From: Spirochaetota bacterium
Lineage (GTDB): Bacteria; Spirochaetota; Spirochaetia; SZUA-6
Direction: 5' to 3'
DNA length: 5,708 bases
Assembly (NCBI GenBank): GCA_003641675.1
Contig: QNBI01000152.1
Location: 1-5,708 of the forward strand
Position numbers and translations under genes: made by a program. How positions within the stretch are numbered: the first letter of the stretch is position 1; each line of letters opens with the position of its first letter. Below are positions 1-5,708 of the stretch, in pieces. Under the pieces are notes generated by a model. The model searched no databases. It was not told the origin of the DNA and was given only the letters and a program-made list of their open reading frames with translations.

Positions 1-785
1 CAGCCGGCCCAACAAGGATAATAAAAAACAAAATATACCTTACCATGGGTGCTGATATAATGGTTGTACTTGATGAATCGCCAAGTATGTCTGCAGAGGA
101 TTTTGCACCGAAGAACAGGTTCGAAGCAGCGAAATCCGTAATTAAGAAATTTATAAAAGAAAGAAAGAATGATAAAATCGGGCTGGTGGGATTTAGCAAA
201 GAAGCCTCCCTTATTGTTCCACCGACTCTTAATTACAGTTATTTATTAAGAGCAATTGACAATATGCGGATTATGGAGCTTGGAAACGGAACAGCTATTG
301 GAATGGGGATTTCGATTGCACTTGTTCATCTAAAAGAGACGGCTTCAGAGAATAAATTTATCATTCTGCTAACCGACGGTGATAATAATGCAGGCGAGAT
401 ACTTCCTGTAAGTGCTGCAGAAATTGCACGCCAGCTTGGGGTGAAGATCTATACTGTGGGAATTGGTAAGGAGGGTGAAACCTTTCTCCAGTTTAAAGAT
501 CCGAGTACGGGAAAGAGTTTTCAGGGTGTTTATAAAGGTAAATTTGATGAAGCCGTTCTTAAGAGAATTGCTGCAGTTACAGATGGAAAGTACTTTTATG
601 CAGGCGATGTTGAAATGCTCAACTTTATTTTTAACCGAATAGATTCCAGTGAAAAAGTGAAGAGCATCACAAGGATTAAAGTGGAAAAAGAACCCGTGGA
701 AACTCCTTTTATCTTAATTGCACTTATTCTAGTCCTGTTCGATTTTATTTTCAGGAAAACAGTATTAAAGGAAGTGCTCAGATAA
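1..785 (+). CDS. batA: BatA-like von Willebrand factor A membrane protein, 5' end cut by window
   Basis: This is the C-terminal part of a BatA protein, a membrane-anchored VWA protein of the Bat operon. The reading frame is open to the left edge: 14 in-frame codons precede the ATG at 45 and read A-G-P-T near the edge, like the segment before the VWA domain in BatA. I therefore treat the ATG at 45 as internal and the true start as upstream. Counting from that Met, the metal-binding MIDAS motif is intact: DESPS at residues 10-14, Thr83 in GNGTAIG, and Asp111 in LLTDGD. After the VWA fold, a GKYFYAGD segment (181-188) matches the end of BatA VWA domains, and one membrane helix follows at about 220-236. 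The family normally has N-terminal membrane helices as well, which would be off-window. The domain should face the periplasm. The stop overlaps the batB start as TAATG. Family assignment is strong; the biochemical role is unsettled in the family. Confidence 0.9.
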   Translation, partial: AGPTRIIKNKIYLTMGADIMVVLDESPSMSAEDFAPKNRFEAAKSVIKKFIKERKNDKIGLVGFSKEASLIVPPTLNYSYLLRAIDNMRIMELGNGTAIGMGISIALVHLKETASENKFIILLTDGDNNAGEILPVSAAEIARQLGVKIYTVGIGKEGETFLQFKDPSTGKSFQGVYKGKFDEAVLKRIAAVTDGKYFYAGDVEMLNFIFNRIDSSEKVKSITRIKVEKEPVETPFILIALILVLFDFIFRKTVLKEVLR

Positions 786-1777
786 TGGTTTTCGATTTCC
801 CGTACTATCTTTTTACACTTTTAGTATTGGTTCCGGTAGTTATTATTCTGTTTGTTAATTTCCGCCGTGGTCTTAATGATCTAAAGATATTAAGTGGGCA
901 ATTTCGCTATTCGAAGATACGCAATGTATATACGGTTAAAAATTTTTTAAGCGGCTTGTTTTTCACGCTTTTTATTATTGCAATGGTTTTTGCTCTTGGA
1001 GGAATAAAGTGGGGAGAAAAGATTGTACAGGATAAAAGAACCGGTTATGAAATTGTACTGCTCATGGATGATTCTAAGAGTATGCTGGTTCATGATATAG
1101 AACCTTCACGGCTTAAAAAATCTGTTTTAATTGCGAAAGGTGTTATAGATGAAATAAAAAATGGTATGTTCGGACTGGTCCTTTTTAAAGGGGATGCAGT
1201 TGAAAATATACCTATTACCGATGATCCCGGTTCTTTAAAAGACACGCTGGATAAAATAAAAACAGACTGGATATCTTCACCCGGTACGAATATTGAGCGG
1301 GGATTAATGAAGGCGTATACTGTGTTTTCCGGAAATAATAACAGTAACAGGCTGATTATCCTTTTTTCCGACGGCGAGGAGCAAACAGGAGATTCTGTGA
1401 AATATGCAAAGTTTCTCGGAAAGAAAGCTGTTCCTGTTATTTGTGTGGCATTAGGGACTCAAAAAGGTGGAATAATAAGACTGGCTGACGGCAGAACAGT
1501 AAAGAACAGCAGAGGAGATAATGTTGTGAGCCAAATAAACCGCAGTCTTCTTGAAAATATTGCACGGGCAAGCGGAGGCGTGTATATCGATGTTGAGCAC
1601 TCTGCCGATGTTCTTGAAAAGATAAAGAATGAAATAGAAAAGGTAAAACTGGGTGATTACGGCTCGGGATTCCGAGTGGTAAAAAGGTATAGATACGGAT
1701 TACTTCTTATATTCGCAGTTTTCTTTTTAAGTTTATCAGTAATAATTTGGAAGGTGCCATGGCAAAACACAGTGTAA
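785..1777 (+). CDS. batB: BatB-like von Willebrand factor A membrane protein
   Basis: This 330-residue protein has the full BatA/BatB architecture. Two N-terminal membrane helices (about 7-26 and 54-73) precede a VWA domain (about 88-285), and a C-terminal helix lies at about 304-322. The MIDAS is complete: DDSKS at 95-99, Thr168 in SPGTNIERG, and Asp196 in LFSDGEE. A segment with ADGRTVKNSRGDNVVSQ (234-250) followed by LLENIARASGGVYI is typical of BatB rather than BatA. The ATG at 785 overlaps the batA stop (TAATG), and AAAGGAAG at 767-774 is a plausible, slightly distant Shine-Dalgarno, so translation is probably coupled to batA. The VWA domain is expected in the periplasm, where the paired BatA and BatB domains could bind each other or a shared partner through Mg2+; that is inference. 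The gene overlaps the start of the next gene by 19 nt. Confidence 0.92.
   Translation: MVFDFPYYLFTLLVLVPVVIILFVNFRRGLNDLKILSGQFRYSKIRNVYTVKNFLSGLFFTLFIIAMVFALGGIKWGEKIVQDKRTGYEIVLLMDDSKSMLVHDIEPSRLKKSVLIAKGVIDEIKNGMFGLVLFKGDAVENIPITDDPGSLKDTLDKIKTDWISSPGTNIERGLMKAYTVFSGNNNSNRLIILFSDGEEQTGDSVKYAKFLGKKAVPVICVALGTQKGGIIRLADGRTVKNSRGDNVVSQINRSLLENIARASGGVYIDVEHSADVLEKIKNEIEKVKLGDYGSGFRVVKRYRYGLLLIFAVFFLSLSVIIWKVPWQNTV
1749..1754 (+). promoter_or_regulatory. Shine-Dalgarno of the batC-like gene
   Basis: GGAAGG lies 4 nt before the ATG at 1759, inside the end of batB. It decides the start in favour of this ATG over an in-frame TTG at 1747, which has no purine-rich stretch before it and would add four residues ahead of the signal peptide. 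Confidence 0.6.
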
Positions 1778-2352
1778 GAATATTACTTTTGGTTATAGCC
1801 AGTTTTATATTTCTTGTTTCCTGCAGTTCGCCTCTGCCTTACTTGCACCTTTTAGCGGGTAATTTTTATTACTATCGCGGAGACTATGAGCGTGCAACAG
1901 CTGATTATATGAAAGAAATTAATTCAGGTGAAAAGAAAGGCTGGATCCTGTATAATCTTGGGAATGTCTATTTTTCTCTTGGCGAGTTACAAGCGGCAAT
2001 TGATAAATACAAAAAAGTTTCTCCTTTGGAAAGTACAGAATTATTCTTCAAAGCGCAGTATAATCTTGGAGTTATCTACTACCAGCTTGCAGATTATGAG
2101 CGGTCTTATCATTATTTTATTAAAGCTTTGGAACTAAAGCCCTCTGATATAGATTCCAAGCTTAATTTAGAGTATTCGCTGCAAAAACTGCGCAGCAGTG
2201 TTTCCGGAGAGAAAAATAAAAAAGGAGAAAAAAAGGCTACCGGCTTAAAGGACTCTGCCTTAAGACTGCTTGATTATATCCATTCAAGGGAGGAGTATAT
2301 TTGGGAATCAAAAAAAGTACAGCCTTCTCACGGTTCTATACAGGACTGGTAG
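1759..2352 (+). CDS. batC: BatC-like TPR lipoprotein
   Basis: This is a 197-residue secreted TPR protein. A short basic N terminus, a hydrophobic core (residues 8-20) and a lipobox LVSC with Cys22 as the acylated residue predict a signal-peptidase-II lipoprotein. Ser follows the Cys. About three TPR units follow: roughly 30-57 (LLAGNFYYYRGDYERA), 62-90 (WILYNLGNVYFSLGELQAA) and 97-130 (KAQYNLGVIYYQLADYERS). Next comes a Lys-rich linker (about 151-160) and a conserved-looking tail, LLDYIHSREEYIWESK, as in other BatC-type proteins. TPRs are protein-binding scaffolds, so it probably links the BatA/BatB VWA domains to other envelope partners; this is inference. The ATG at 1759 is chosen for its Shine-Dalgarno. 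The gene overlaps batB by 19 nt and the next gene by 52 nt, so its last 17 codons also encode the start of the BatD-like protein. The BatC label rests on TPR content and operon position. Confidence 0.82.
   Translation: MAKHSVRILLLVIASFIFLVSCSSPLPYLHLLAGNFYYYRGDYERATADYMKEINSGEKKGWILYNLGNVYFSLGELQAAIDKYKKVSPLESTELFFKAQYNLGVIYYQLADYERSYHYFIKALELKPSDIDSKLNLEYSLQKLRSSVSGEKNKKGEKKATGLKDSALRLLDYIHSREEYIWESKKVQPSHGSIQDW
2287..2295 (+). promoter_or_regulatory. Strong Shine-Dalgarno selecting a TTG start
   Basis: AGGGAGGAG lies 5 nt before the TTG at 2301, within the batC coding sequence. The reading frame opens only after a TGA at 2271-2273, and no ATG, GTG or other TTG occurs in it before or within the signal peptide. 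The TTG is therefore the only usable start that keeps the signal sequence. Confidence 0.85.
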
Positions 2353-4340
2353 GGCTAATACTGCTTTTTACAGCTTCTATAGTATTCTCTGAACAGAATA
2401 CGGTAAGGTTAAAGATTGTGCCGCAGAATCCCATAGTCAATGAGGAATTTAGAGTTGAAATTTATGTGTCCGGCAATTTTTTTACCGATGTTTCTATTCT
2501 TCCTCCTGAAAGAATGGGAGTCTTTAAAATAACAGGCGGACCCTATATTCGCCCCGATGTATCTAAAAACGGAATAATTATTTCTTTTACTGTTAGAAGC
2601 AGGAGCAAAGGCAAACATTTGCTTCGGAGTTTTGTGATTAAATCCGGTTCTTCAAGGGTTAAAACAGAAGAAGTATTAATTAATGTTATAAGCATTAAGC
2701 AGGAAGTTCTGTGGCAGGTACCTAAAAAGACAGTGTATATAGGGGAAGCAGTACCGGTTAAACTGCAGCTTTCGCTATGGAACGTTCCGGAAATACCTGT
2801 AAGTGTGGATGTACGAGTTCCTAAAAATGCTCTGCTGGAAGAATTTAGCCTTTATTCGGGGATTAAAGAGAACACAGAGGATGAAAGGAAACATTTTATT
2901 ATACCCTTAAAGGGCTTCCTTGTAACTCCTGCAAGAACAGGGTATATAAGGCTTCCTGCTGCCAGGGTTCTTCTTTCGGACAACAGAAAATATTACAGCA
3001 AGGCAGTAACGCTGCGGGTTATACCGCTGCCGAAGAGGCTGCAAAAATCAAAGGCCATAGGAACCTTTTATACGGAATATTCAATTAAACCGGAGAAAGC
3101 TGTCACAGGAAAAGAAGTAACGGTGAAAGTAACCCTTTCCGGCAGGGGAAATCTTAATTATCTAAGACTCCCGGTTCCTGAAATATCCGGGAGGTCTTTA
3201 AAAAGGACGGGAAAGGTTAATAATTTTTATGCATCGGAAAAGGGCTACACAGGCTCTGTAACTGAAATTTATAAATTTCAGCTTAAGAATCCCGGTTCGT
3301 ATAGGTGTACTGTTCCTGCTTTTTACTATCTGGATAGTAAGACTCAAAGAGTAAAAAAAATTGCAGACCGGAACTTAAATTTTAAAGTTATAAAAGAAAA
3401 AGAAGCGAAATCCGCAAAGACTCAGGTGTTATTTAATAAATGGCCCCTGATGAATATAAACAGGTATAGAGTGTTCAGTTATAAAAAAATGTACAGAATA
3501 GCATGGGTTTACCTGTTTTTTCTCCCTGGGCCAATGTTTATTATTATTTTCCTTATATTAGCTAGAATTAAGAAAAGAAGACATAAATGGAAAATACCGG
3601 TTTTAATTGTTGTTTCTTTGCTTCTGTTCAATGGGACTTTTATTAACAGACATTTAAAAACGGGAAGTTCAGAAGCCGGGGAATCGGAAACTATAGAGAA
3701 AGCATTAAAGTACTATGATAATGCAGATTATGAAAACGCCTTGAATATATTTCTGAAAATTGCTGATAAAACTAACAACCCTGCTGTTATTTTTAACATT
3801 GCCGCCTGTTATAATGGTCTCGATGACTATATTGAAGCAATTCACTATTTGCGGAAAATGCTTAAACTGGACCCTGCCAGCAGAACTGCGATTAAGTATC
3901 TTGTTGAGCTGGAACGTAAAGAGGGGTTGGTTAATCAAATTCCTGCTTCTATTCGTTTTAATCCTGACTATTTTTTTATTCTGGAAGTACTGATATTTAA
4001 TCTCTTCTGTTTATTTCTTGTACTGTATATTAGGAGGCGTAATATACGGATTGTGCTATTTCTTATTGTCCTTTCCATAGTCTTTTTTATTTCTGCAGGC
4101 TATTTGATATACTCGATTAACTATATAAATAAGAAAACAGGGGTTATTGCTGTAGACCAGGGAGAGCTTAAAAAAATACCTGAGAGTATTGCAAATGCAT
4201 GGGTAACACTAAAAGGCGGTACAGCCGTAGAAGTTTTAGAATCTGCAGGCCGGTACAGCCTAATTAGAACAGGCGACGGACTGCTGGGGTGGATTTTAAG
4301 AGGCAGTATTTTGCCGGACTACCGGACTAACAATTTGTAA
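2301..4340 (+). CDS. batD: BatD-like protein fused to BatE-like TPR and SH3 module
   Basis: This 679-residue protein starts at TTG. A signal peptide (residues 1-30: KK/R-rich start, hydrophobic 15-29, likely cleavage after VFS) leads into a BatD-type region with three similar Ig-like beta units. Each begins with a pattern like P-x(n)-G/N-E-x-V: about 36-130 (NPIVNEEFRVEI), 135-240 (KKTVYIGEAVPVKL) and 254-365 (EKAVTGKEVTVKV). Membrane helices lie at about 399-421 and 431-447, with the basic loop RIKKRRHKWK between them. A TPR pair follows at about 465-527 (ALKYYDNADYENALNIF, FNIAACYNGLDDYIEAI), then helices at about 557-577 and 583-606 separated by RRRNIR. A C-terminal SH3-like domain spans about 612-673 (TAVEVLESAG, GLLGWILRGSI). 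By the positive-inside rule, the beta units, TPRs and SH3 all face the periplasm. TPR plus SH3 is the BatE layout, so this looks like batD and batE joined in one frame. It is the last gene of the operon and ends 5 nt from the opposing tctB stop. The BatD call is firm; the BatE origin of the tail is inferred from domain order. Confidence 0.87.
   Translation: MGIKKSTAFSRFYTGLVGLILLFTASIVFSEQNTVRLKIVPQNPIVNEEFRVEIYVSGNFFTDVSILPPERMGVFKITGGPYIRPDVSKNGIIISFTVRSRSKGKHLLRSFVIKSGSSRVKTEEVLINVISIKQEVLWQVPKKTVYIGEAVPVKLQLSLWNVPEIPVSVDVRVPKNALLEEFSLYSGIKENTEDERKHFIIPLKGFLVTPARTGYIRLPAARVLLSDNRKYYSKAVTLRVIPLPKRLQKSKAIGTFYTEYSIKPEKAVTGKEVTVKVTLSGRGNLNYLRLPVPEISGRSLKRTGKVNNFYASEKGYTGSVTEIYKFQLKNPGSYRCTVPAFYYLDSKTQRVKKIADRNLNFKVIKEKEAKSAKTQVLFNKWPLMNINRYRVFSYKKMYRIAWVYLFFLPGPMFIIIFLILARIKKRRHKWKIPVLIVVSLLLFNGTFINRHLKTGSSEAGESETIEKALKYYDNADYENALNIFLKIADKTNNPAVIFNIAACYNGLDDYIEAIHYLRKMLKLDPASRTAIKYLVELERKEGLVNQIPASIRFNPDYFFILEVLIFNLFCLFLVLYIRRRNIRIVLFLIVLSIVFFISAGYLIYSINYINKKTGVIAVDQGELKKIPESIANAWVTLKGGTAVEVLESAGRYSLIRTGDGLLGWILRGSILPDYRTNNL
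4314..4329 (+). repeat. 8-bp perfect tandem duplication at the end of the fusion gene
   Basis: CCGGACTA occurs twice head-to-tail at 4314-4321 and 4322-4329. Because 8 is not a multiple of 3, the number of copies decides the C terminus. With one copy the frame would read Leu-Pro-Asp-stop (CCG GAC TAA). With two it reads Leu-Pro-Asp-Tyr-Arg-Thr-Asn-Asn-Leu-stop, as seen here. Confidence 0.9.
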
Positions 4341-4345
4341 ACGAA

Positions 4346-4816
4346 TTAAATGCTGAGAATTCCTTCGGGAAAGGGGATGTAGAGAAATCTTGTAAAGAAA
4401 AGGTAAAAAGCTGTAACAAGAAGAAGTATAATACCGATTTTTTCCATTATTTTTAAAAATGTTCTATTTCGGGTATCCAGATATATACTCATAAATGAAA
4501 AAAAGATAATACTTGTTAGATAAAATCCTAAAATAGGAATAAAAAAAACCCATAGTACCATAAATGAAAGGGAAATAACTATGTTAAAATACTTAATTGT
4601 TATTTCCGCAGGGTCAAATACAACTTCTTTATCATCTTTTATCACCTTTTGTTTTGAAAAACTTAGTATAAGAAGAGTTAGTGAAAGCAGTGCAAGTATA
4701 ATAATTACAACTCTGGGGAAAAGTGCACTGTATGGACTAAAGTTTTTAGTCTGGAACCAGAATACGGCGCATAGTATTAAAATTATAACTGCAGATATTC
4801 TGTTTGCTGTTTTCAT
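4346..4816 (-). CDS. tctB: TctB-family small membrane subunit of a tripartite tricarboxylate transporter
   Basis: This 156-residue protein is the small, poorly conserved membrane subunit of a TTT carrier, which imports carboxylates using an ion gradient. The predicted helices are at about 7-21, 33-53, 77-95, 97-113 and 124-142. Family-typical features are YSALFPRVV (29-37) before the second helix, a charged cytoplasmic loop at about 55-72, and a C-terminal FLYIPFPEG (144-152), where the family usually has a similar L-x-P/F-P-x-G tail. Length is normal for TctB. The ATG is preceded by AGGAAG (minus strand, 4825-4830) at 8 nt, and it overlaps the tctA stop as ATGA, so the two subunits are probably made in step. 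The identification rests on these motifs together with the adjacent, unmistakable TctA. The substrate cannot be told from the membrane subunits. The gene ends 5 nt from the converging Bat operon. Confidence 0.87.
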   Translation of the reverse strand: MKTANRISAVIILILCAVFWFQTKNFSPYSALFPRVVIIILALLSLTLLILSFSKQKVIKDDKEVVFDPAEITIKYFNIVISLSFMVLWVFFIPILGFYLTSIIFFSFMSIYLDTRNRTFLKIMEKIGIILLLVTAFYLFFTRFLYIPFPEGILSI

Positions 4817-5708
4817 CTTTGCAACTTCCTCTTATCGAACATCCTGCGGGCAAAAGGCCATGATGCAGAGATAACAGTTAGCACAATCAGGACTAAAGAA
4901 ATCGGTCTTGTGAAGAACATACCGAGTACAGATCCCTCTGCTGTACCCATAAGGATTGCCTGGACGAGGCCCTCTTCACATATTTTACCCAGTATTAACC
5001 CCAGTACAATAGGGCCCGCATCAAAACCAGCTTTCTTTCCTACATAACCGACTATACTGAAAAATATCATAACATAAACATCAAAAATATTGTTGTTTAT
5101 TGCATAGGCACCAATAATTGTTAGAAAGAAAATAAGAGGAGCAAGTATTACAGAGGGGACATGTGTAATTAATTTTGAAATAATTTTCCCCATCCATATA
5201 CCAAGCGGGAGTATTAGAATATTTGCAAGGATTAAAGAAAGAATAAATGTATAAGTTATTGCTCCGTGTGTGGTGAATAAATCCATTCCCGGCTGCAGAC
5301 CCTGAAGCAGAAGAGCGCCTAAAAGAACAGCGGCAGGTGGCGCCCCAGGAATACCTAATGTTAAGAGAGGGATAAGGGAACCCGAAACTTCTGCATTGTT
5401 AGAAGCTTCTGAGGCTACGATTCCGTCTATATTCCCTTTACCGAATTTCTTAGGATTTTTGGATGCTCTGACAGCTTCGTTATACGAAACCATAGATGCT
5501 ATATTCCCTCCAGCTCCGGGTATTATTCCGACAAAAGTCCCTATTACAGCGGAACGTATAAGCAGCAAGGGTTTCTTTATAAGCTTAATGAAGACGCCAA
5601 GCACAACATGTTTCTGCTTTTTATAGGGTATTGCAGTATAATTCTTTTCCTTTAGTTCGATCATTCCGAGAAGCTCAGGAATGCAGAAAAACCCGATTAG
5701 TGCTGGGA
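4813..5708 (-). CDS. tctA: TctA-family large membrane subunit of a tripartite tricarboxylate transporter, N-terminal part outside window
   Basis: TctA is the large membrane subunit that carries substrate in TTT systems, taking it from a periplasmic binding protein. About 297 codons are present of a family length near 500. The frame stays open to the right edge: before the Met at 5664 it reads P-A-L-I-G-F-F-C-I-P-E-L-L-G, which is the internal 'G-x-F-x-I-P-E-L-L' stretch of TctA. So 5664 is not the true start. Counting from that Met, the family signature is complete: VGIIPGAGGNIASMVSY (45-61), PKKFGKGNIDGIVASEASNN (71-90), and LTLGIPGAPPAAVLLGAL (101-118) followed by GLQPG. Several hydrophobic helices follow to about 270, then a basic tail, FARRMFDKRK. 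The two Pro-Gly motifs (49-50 and 106-107) fit the conserved elements seen in the family's half-repeats. The TGA stop overlaps the tctB ATG. The substrate is unknown and could be citrate or another di- or tricarboxylate. Confidence 0.94.
   Translation of the reverse strand, partial: PALIGFFCIPELLGMIELKEKNYTAIPYKKQKHVVLGVFIKLIKKPLLLIRSAVIGTFVGIIPGAGGNIASMVSYNEAVRASKNPKKFGKGNIDGIVASEASNNAEVSGSLIPLLTLGIPGAPPAAVLLGALLLQGLQPGMDLFTTHGAITYTFILSLILANILILPLGIWMGKIISKLITHVPSVILAPLIFFLTIIGAYAINNNIFDVYVMIFFSIVGYVGKKAGFDAGPIVLGLILGKICEEGLVQAILMGTAEGSVLGMFFTRPISLVLIVLTVISASWPFARRMFDKRKLQR
4825..4830 (-). promoter_or_regulatory. Shine-Dalgarno of tctB
   Basis: AGGAAG on the minus strand sits 8 nt upstream of the tctB ATG, inside the end of tctA. 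It supports the ATG at 4816 as the start. Confidence 0.6.

Noticed and set aside
45..47. ATG as the true start of the batA gene
   Set aside because: The frame is open to the window edge and its upstream codons match BatA. Starting here would cut directly into the first strand of the VWA domain and lose the N-terminal membrane helices.
1747..1749. TTG as an alternative start of the batC-like gene
   Set aside because: It has no Shine-Dalgarno and adds an acidic residue before the signal peptide. The ATG at 1759 has GGAAGG just upstream.
2409..2618. Minus-strand open frame of 69 codons, and similar small frames at 1928-2137, 3705-3993, 4581-4874 and 5396-5626
   Set aside because: All lie inside well-supported genes in other frames, show no recognisable domain or good ribosome site, and are explained as shadows of the real coding sequence.
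4360..4371. TTCC-TTCG-GGAA hairpin with a UUCG-type tetraloop just after the batD stop, as a terminator
   Set aside because: The stem is only 4 bp, no T-run follows on the plus strand, and the bases encode the conserved Pro-Phe-Pro-Glu-Gly end of TctB.
4389..4420. CTTGT...ACAAG inverted repeat inside the end of tctB
   Set aside because: It has a five-base stem with a loop of about 20 bases, is AT-rich, and lies in coding sequence; it is not convincing as a structure.
4449..4460. ATTTTTAAAAAT palindrome as a regulatory site or terminator
   Set aside because: It is an AT-only palindrome inside tctB coding sequence, as expected by chance from Phe/Lys-rich AT-rich codons, with no stable stem.
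5662..5664. ATG (minus strand) as the true start of tctA
   Set aside because: The upstream codons continue a TctA-typical Ile-Pro-Glu-Leu-Leu stretch to the window edge. Starting here would leave only about half of the family length.

Overview
The window holds parts of two unrelated, tightly packed operons that converge near position 4343. The DNA is AT-rich (by eye, high-30s % GC) and uses the standard code with TGA as a stop. The gene set suggests a diderm anaerobe or facultative anaerobe, with a spirochaete as my best but unproven guess. That guess rests on the form of the Bat genes: a lipoprotein-type BatC with a Lys-rich linker, and a BatD carrying a BatE-like tail.

Positions 1-4340, plus strand: the distal part of a Bat ('Bacteroides aerotolerance') operon. 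The genes are batA (5' end cut off by the window), batB, a batC-like TPR lipoprotein, and a long batD-like gene fused to a batE-like TPR + SH3 module. Junctions are a TAATG overlap (batA/batB), a 19-nt overlap (batB/batC) and a 52-nt overlap (batC/batD). The batD gene has a TTG start behind a strong Shine-Dalgarno. Two membrane-anchored von Willebrand A proteins with intact MIDAS motifs, a TPR lipoprotein and a multi-domain membrane protein would form an envelope-located assembly. In related operons a MoxR-type AAA+ ATPase and a DUF58 protein lie upstream of batA; they would be outside this window. The molecular function of Bat proteins is not firmly settled.

Positions 4346-5708, minus strand: tctA (only the C-terminal part is inside the window) followed by tctB, joined by an ATGA overlap. 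These are the large and small membrane subunits of a tripartite tricarboxylate transporter (TTT). The periplasmic binding protein (TctC) is not in the window and cannot lie directly downstream of tctB, because the Bat operon ends there.

The stop codons of the two operons are separated by only 5 nt (4341-4345), and I see no convincing terminator for either direction. Both promoters lie outside the window. There is no stretch over 300 bases without a gene, and I see no RNA gene, CRISPR array or mobile element. I did not find an undescribed system. The points most worth a second look are the BatD-BatE fusion, the long batC/batD overlap with its TTG start, and an 8-bp tandem duplication that rewrites the last codons of the fusion gene.
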